The notes under the pieces: generated by a model
The model's input: only the letters and a program-made list of their open reading frames with translations
What the model was told of the DNA's origin: nothing
Databases searched by the model: none
DNA from: Parvibaculum sp039973015
GTDB lineage: Bacteria; Pseudomonadota; Alphaproteobacteria; Parvibaculales; Parvibaculaceae
Length of the DNA stretch: 64,000 nt
Direction: 5' to 3'
NCBI RefSeq assembly: GCF_039973015.1
Contig: NZ_JBDWLT010000004.1
Coordinates: 1 to 64,000, forward strand
Shown: piece after piece, positions 61,627-64,000 of the stretch
Position numbering within the stretch: position 1 is the stretch's first letter
Layout of the letters: the number at the start of each line of letters is the position of its first letter
Program-made: the position numbers and the translations under genes

Positions 61627-62046
61627 ATGAAGCCCCGCCATCATCTCTATCTCGACGATGCGCTGACCGAGGAGCTCGAGAAGCTCGCCGCGAAGCCCGG
61701 CTCGTCCAAATCCGCGATCGTCAGCGACGCGCTGCGCGCCTATCTCGCGCGCCGCGGTGCGAAGGAGCTCGACGATCTCTTCAAGGTGCGGCTCGACCGC
61801 ATGAGCGGGCAATTGAACCGCATCGAGCGCGATCTCGCGATCGTGATGGAGAGCCTGGGGCTCTTCGTCCGCTATCAGCTGACCGTCACGGCACCGCTGC
61901 CCGAGCCCGATCAGACGGCCCGTGCGGTCGGCCGCGACCGTTTCGAGGCCTTTATCGACCGGGTCGGGCGGCAACTCGCGGGCGGCAGGCGGGATCTGAG
62001 CCGCGACACGATCCTGCGCAGCGGCGAGACGGAGGAGGCGTCATGA
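61627..62046 (+). CDS. CopG/ribbon-helix-helix protein of the transfer operon
   Basis: A 139-residue protein. The N-terminal ribbon-helix-helix reads HHLYLDDALTEELEKLAAKPGSSKSAIVSDALRAYLARRG and is followed by a helical part (RLDRMSGQLNRIERDLAIVMESLGLFVRYQLTV). It sits between traG and trbB, as in other Ti-like trb operons, and its stop overlaps trbB (ATGA). A regulatory or accessory DNA-binding role is likely. Confidence 0.88.
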   Translation: MKPRHHLYLDDALTEELEKLAAKPGSSKSAIVSDALRAYLARRGAKELDDLFKVRLDRMSGQLNRIERDLAIVMESLGLFVRYQLTVTAPLPEPDQTARAVGRDRFEAFIDRVGRQLAGGRRDLSRDTILRSGETEEAS

Positions 62047-63020
62047 GCGGTCACGCCGAAGCGCAGTCGAGAGAGCGGCGCCGTTCGATGCTCCGGACCG
62101 CCATGGGACCGGCGATCGCCGCCGCGCTCACCGATCCCATGGTCGTCGAGGTGATGGTCAATCCCGATGGCAGTCTCCGGCTCGACCGGCTGGGCGAGGG
62201 CAGGGTCGATACGGGCGTGGCGTTCGAGCCGGCCGAGGTCGAACGCGTCATCCGGCTTGTGGCCTCGCATGTCCGCACGGAAGTCCATGCCGGCAACCCG
62301 GTGGTGAGCGCGGAGTTGCCTGAAAGCGGCGAGCGCTTCGAGGGTCTGCTGCCGCCTGTGGCATCCGCACCCTGTTTCGCGATCCGCAAACCCGCCGCAC
62401 GGATCCATACGCTGGACGATTATATCGCCGACCGCATCCTCTCGCCGGAGCAGGCAAGCGCCTTGCGCGATGCGGTCGCCGACCGGCGCAATCTCCTGGT
62501 CGCCGGCGGCACGAGTTCGGGCAAGACGACGCTGGCGAACGCGCTTCTCGCCGAAATGGCCACCGCCGACGAGCGCATCATCCTGATCGAGGATACGCGC
62601 GAGTTGCAATGCGCGGCGCCCGATTGCGTGGAGCTACGCACGAAGCCGGGCGTGGTCTCGCTCGCCGATCTCGTCCGCTCGACGCTCCGCCTCCGGCCCG
62701 ACCGCATCATTGTCGGCGAGGTCAGGGGCGGCGAGGCGCTCGACATGCTGAAGGCCTGGAACACGGGCCATCCGGGCGGCATCGCGACGCTGCATGCGAA
62801 CTCGGCCCGGGCCGCCCTCTACAGGCTCGAACAGCTCGTCCAGGAGGCAAGCGCCGTGGTGCCGCGCCGCCTTATCGCCGAGGCAATCGATCTCGTCGTC
62901 TTCATCGAGGGAAGAGGGGCCGCGCGCCGCGTCGGCTGCATCACCCAAGTCACCGGCCTCGATGCCAATGGCGACTATCTCGTCACCGATACCACGAGCC
63001 CGCATCGTCCCACTGTCTGA
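62043..63020 (+). CDS. trbB: TrbB/VirB11-type secretion ATPase
   Basis: A 325-residue hexameric ATPase of the T4SS. The N-terminal domain includes VVEVMVNPDGSLRLDRLGEG. Walker A is AGGTSSGKTTLANAL (about residues 152-166), the Asp box is ILIEDTRELQC, Walker B is RPDRIIVGEVRGGEALDML, and the His box is GHPGGIATLHANSARAAL. It powers channel assembly with TrbE. The start overlaps the CopG stop by four bases. Confidence 0.96.
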   Translation: MSGHAEAQSRERRRSMLRTAMGPAIAAALTDPMVVEVMVNPDGSLRLDRLGEGRVDTGVAFEPAEVERVIRLVASHVRTEVHAGNPVVSAELPESGERFEGLLPPVASAPCFAIRKPAARIHTLDDYIADRILSPEQASALRDAVADRRNLLVAGGTSSGKTTLANALLAEMATADERIILIEDTRELQCAAPDCVELRTKPGVVSLADLVRSTLRLRPDRIIVGEVRGGEALDMLKAWNTGHPGGIATLHANSARAALYRLEQLVQEASAVVPRRLIAEAIDLVVFIEGRGAARRVGCITQVTGLDANGDYLVTDTTSPHRPTV

Positions 63021-63037
63021 CCCGAAAGGACTACTTC

Positions 63038-63361
63038 ATGCGCTTGCTCAATCGTCTTGTCCGAACCGGTTCGCTGTCCTTGTTTTTGACCATGGTGTTT
63101 ATCGGCGCCGCAGAGGCCGCCGGCACCGGCATGCCCTGGGAGCAGCCGCTGCAGCAGATCCTCGATTCCGTGCAAGGGCCGGTCGCGAAGATCGTCGCGG
63201 TGATCATCATCATCGTGACGGGACTGACGCTCGCCTTCGGCGATACGGCGGGGGGCTTCCGCCGCCTGATCCAGATCGTCTTCGGTCTGTCGATCGCCTT
63301 CGCGGCCTCGAGCTTCTTTCTTTCCTTCTTCGCCTTCGGCGGCGGAGCGCTGATCGCATGA
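63038..63361 (+). CDS. trbC: TrbC/VirB2-type conjugative pilin
   Basis: A 107-residue pilin precursor with an N-terminal signal (LFLTMVFIGAAEAAG), PWEQPLQQILDSVQGPVAK, and two membrane segments (IVAVIIIIVTGLTLAFG and IQIVFGLSIAFAASSFFLSFF). TraF, encoded upstream, is the expected processing peptidase. It lies 17 bases after trbB, and its stop overlaps trbD. Confidence 0.93.
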   Translation: MRLLNRLVRTGSLSLFLTMVFIGAAEAAGTGMPWEQPLQQILDSVQGPVAKIVAVIIIIVTGLTLAFGDTAGGFRRLIQIVFGLSIAFAASSFFLSFFAFGGGALIA

Positions 63362-63621
63362 GCGGCCATCTCGAAGGCTTCGAAGTGCCGCTTCACCGCG
63401 CCCTTGCCGAGCCGATCCTGCTTGCCGGCGCGCCGCGCAGTGTTGCGATCCTCAATGGGACCGTTGCCGCCGCCCTTGGTTTGGGCCTTCAGCTCTGGAT
63501 CGCGGGCCTCGTCCTCTGGCTTGCCGGTCACACGCTTTGCGTCTTCGCGGCGAAACGCGATCCGCAATTCGGGCAGGTGCTGGCGCGCCATCTCCGGCAG
63601 AAGGGGTATCTCTCATGCTGA
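63358..63621 (+). CDS. trbD: TrbD/VirB3-type membrane protein
   Basis: An 87-residue VirB3-like protein: VPLHRALAEPILLAGAPRSVAILNGTVAAALGLGL with the membrane helix, then WIAGLVLWLAGHTLCVFAAKRDPQFGQVLARHLRQK. It has ATGA overlaps with trbC and with trbE. It helps place the pilin and the TrbE ATPase at the inner membrane. Confidence 0.94.
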   Translation: MSGHLEGFEVPLHRALAEPILLAGAPRSVAILNGTVAAALGLGLQLWIAGLVLWLAGHTLCVFAAKRDPQFGQVLARHLRQKGYLSC

Positions 63622-64000
63622 ACCTCGCCGAGTACCGCCGCAAGCCAGACCGCCTCGCCGATCATCTGCCCTGGGCAGCACTCGTGGCACCGGGCGTCGT
63701 CCTCAACAAGGATGGCGGTTTCCAGCGGACGCTGAGGTTCCGCGGCCCCGATCTCGAAAGCGCGACCGAAGCCGAACTGATCGGTGTCGCGGCCCGCTTC
63801 AACAATGTCGCGCGCCGTTTCGGTTCCGGCTGGGCCTTGTTCTTCGAGGCGGAGCGCCTCGCGGCGGCGGATTATCCCGACAGCGCCTTTCCCGATGCCG
63901 CGTCATGGCTTGTCGATCGCGAGCGCCGCGCGGGCTTCGTGGAGAAGGCGCATTTCGAGAGCGCCTGCCACCTCACACTTTACTATATGCCGCTGGCGGA
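63615..64000 (+). CDS. trbE: TrbE/VirB4-type ATPase, 5' part
   Basis: The first 128 residues of a VirB4-like ATPase are present (LNLAEYRRKPDRLADHLPWAALVAPGVVLNKDGGFQRTLRFRG, then SGWALFFEAERL). The gene runs off the right edge, so the Walker motifs are not in the window. The start overlaps trbD by seven bases. The usual full length is about 800 residues. Confidence 0.93.
   Translation, partial: MLNLAEYRRKPDRLADHLPWAALVAPGVVLNKDGGFQRTLRFRGPDLESATEAELIGVAARFNNVARRFGSGWALFFEAERLAAADYPDSAFPDAASWLVDRERRAGFVEKAHFESACHLTLYYMPLA

Overview
The window looks alphaproteobacterial. It opens with the end of a ribosomal RNA operon in the order 23S-5S-tRNA-fMet, an order common in the Hyphomicrobiales and relatives such as Parvibaculum, and its protein sequences fit that group. 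No 16S gene is present, so the genus is not settled. From about 1.4 kb to the right edge the window reads best as one large integrated conjugative element (ICE) with a catabolic cargo. This whole-element reading is inference, because no second attachment site is visible inside the window.

Left end (1-3.3 kb): 23S 3' part, 5S, tRNA-fMet and a terminator. A large serine recombinase runs back towards the tRNA, and its last codons are antisense to the tRNA gene. This is the probable integrase at an attachment site.

Cargo (4-46 kb): about 35 intact catabolic or regulatory genes. They include three CYP153-type P450s with one [2Fe-2S] ferredoxin, CoA ligases, acyl-CoA dehydrogenases, enoyl-CoA hydratases, hotdog hydratases and a thioesterase. 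Two thiolase-like/DUF35 pairs resemble steroid side-chain aldolases. There are also a Rieske oxygenase, a Baeyer-Villiger monooxygenase, a nitronate-monooxygenase-like enzyme, an old-yellow-enzyme/dienoyl-CoA reductase and two amidohydrolases. A compact block (10.9-17.8 kb) resembles AliA, BadH, BadI and AliB of cyclohexanecarboxylate breakdown to pimeloyl-CoA. With CYP153 hydroxylases beside it, the island looks suited to alicyclic or alkyl-alicyclic compounds. TetR, GntR and IclR regulators are present, and a recurring AT-rich 16-bp near-palindrome lies upstream of several transcription units. Several broken genes (benA/tph-like, pdxA-like, luciferase-like, exbD, IS3) show that the cargo was assembled by recombination.

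Transfer module (46.9 kb to the end): an FseA-like DUF6499-DUF2285 protein and a QseM-like DUF2285 protein, the latter divergent from a small XRE regulator. These are the known excision/transfer control parts of Mesorhizobium ICEs. An establishment-type set follows (ArdC, two small proteins, ParB, DUF736), with long inverted repeats in the leaders of ardC and the DUF736 gene. Then come an AlpA-like HTH protein, TraF, a lytic transglycosylase, a repeat-rich oriT candidate, a DUF3363 relaxase, an IS1182-family insertion with a frameshifted transposase, TraG, a CopG protein, TrbB, TrbC, TrbD and the start of TrbE, which runs off the window.
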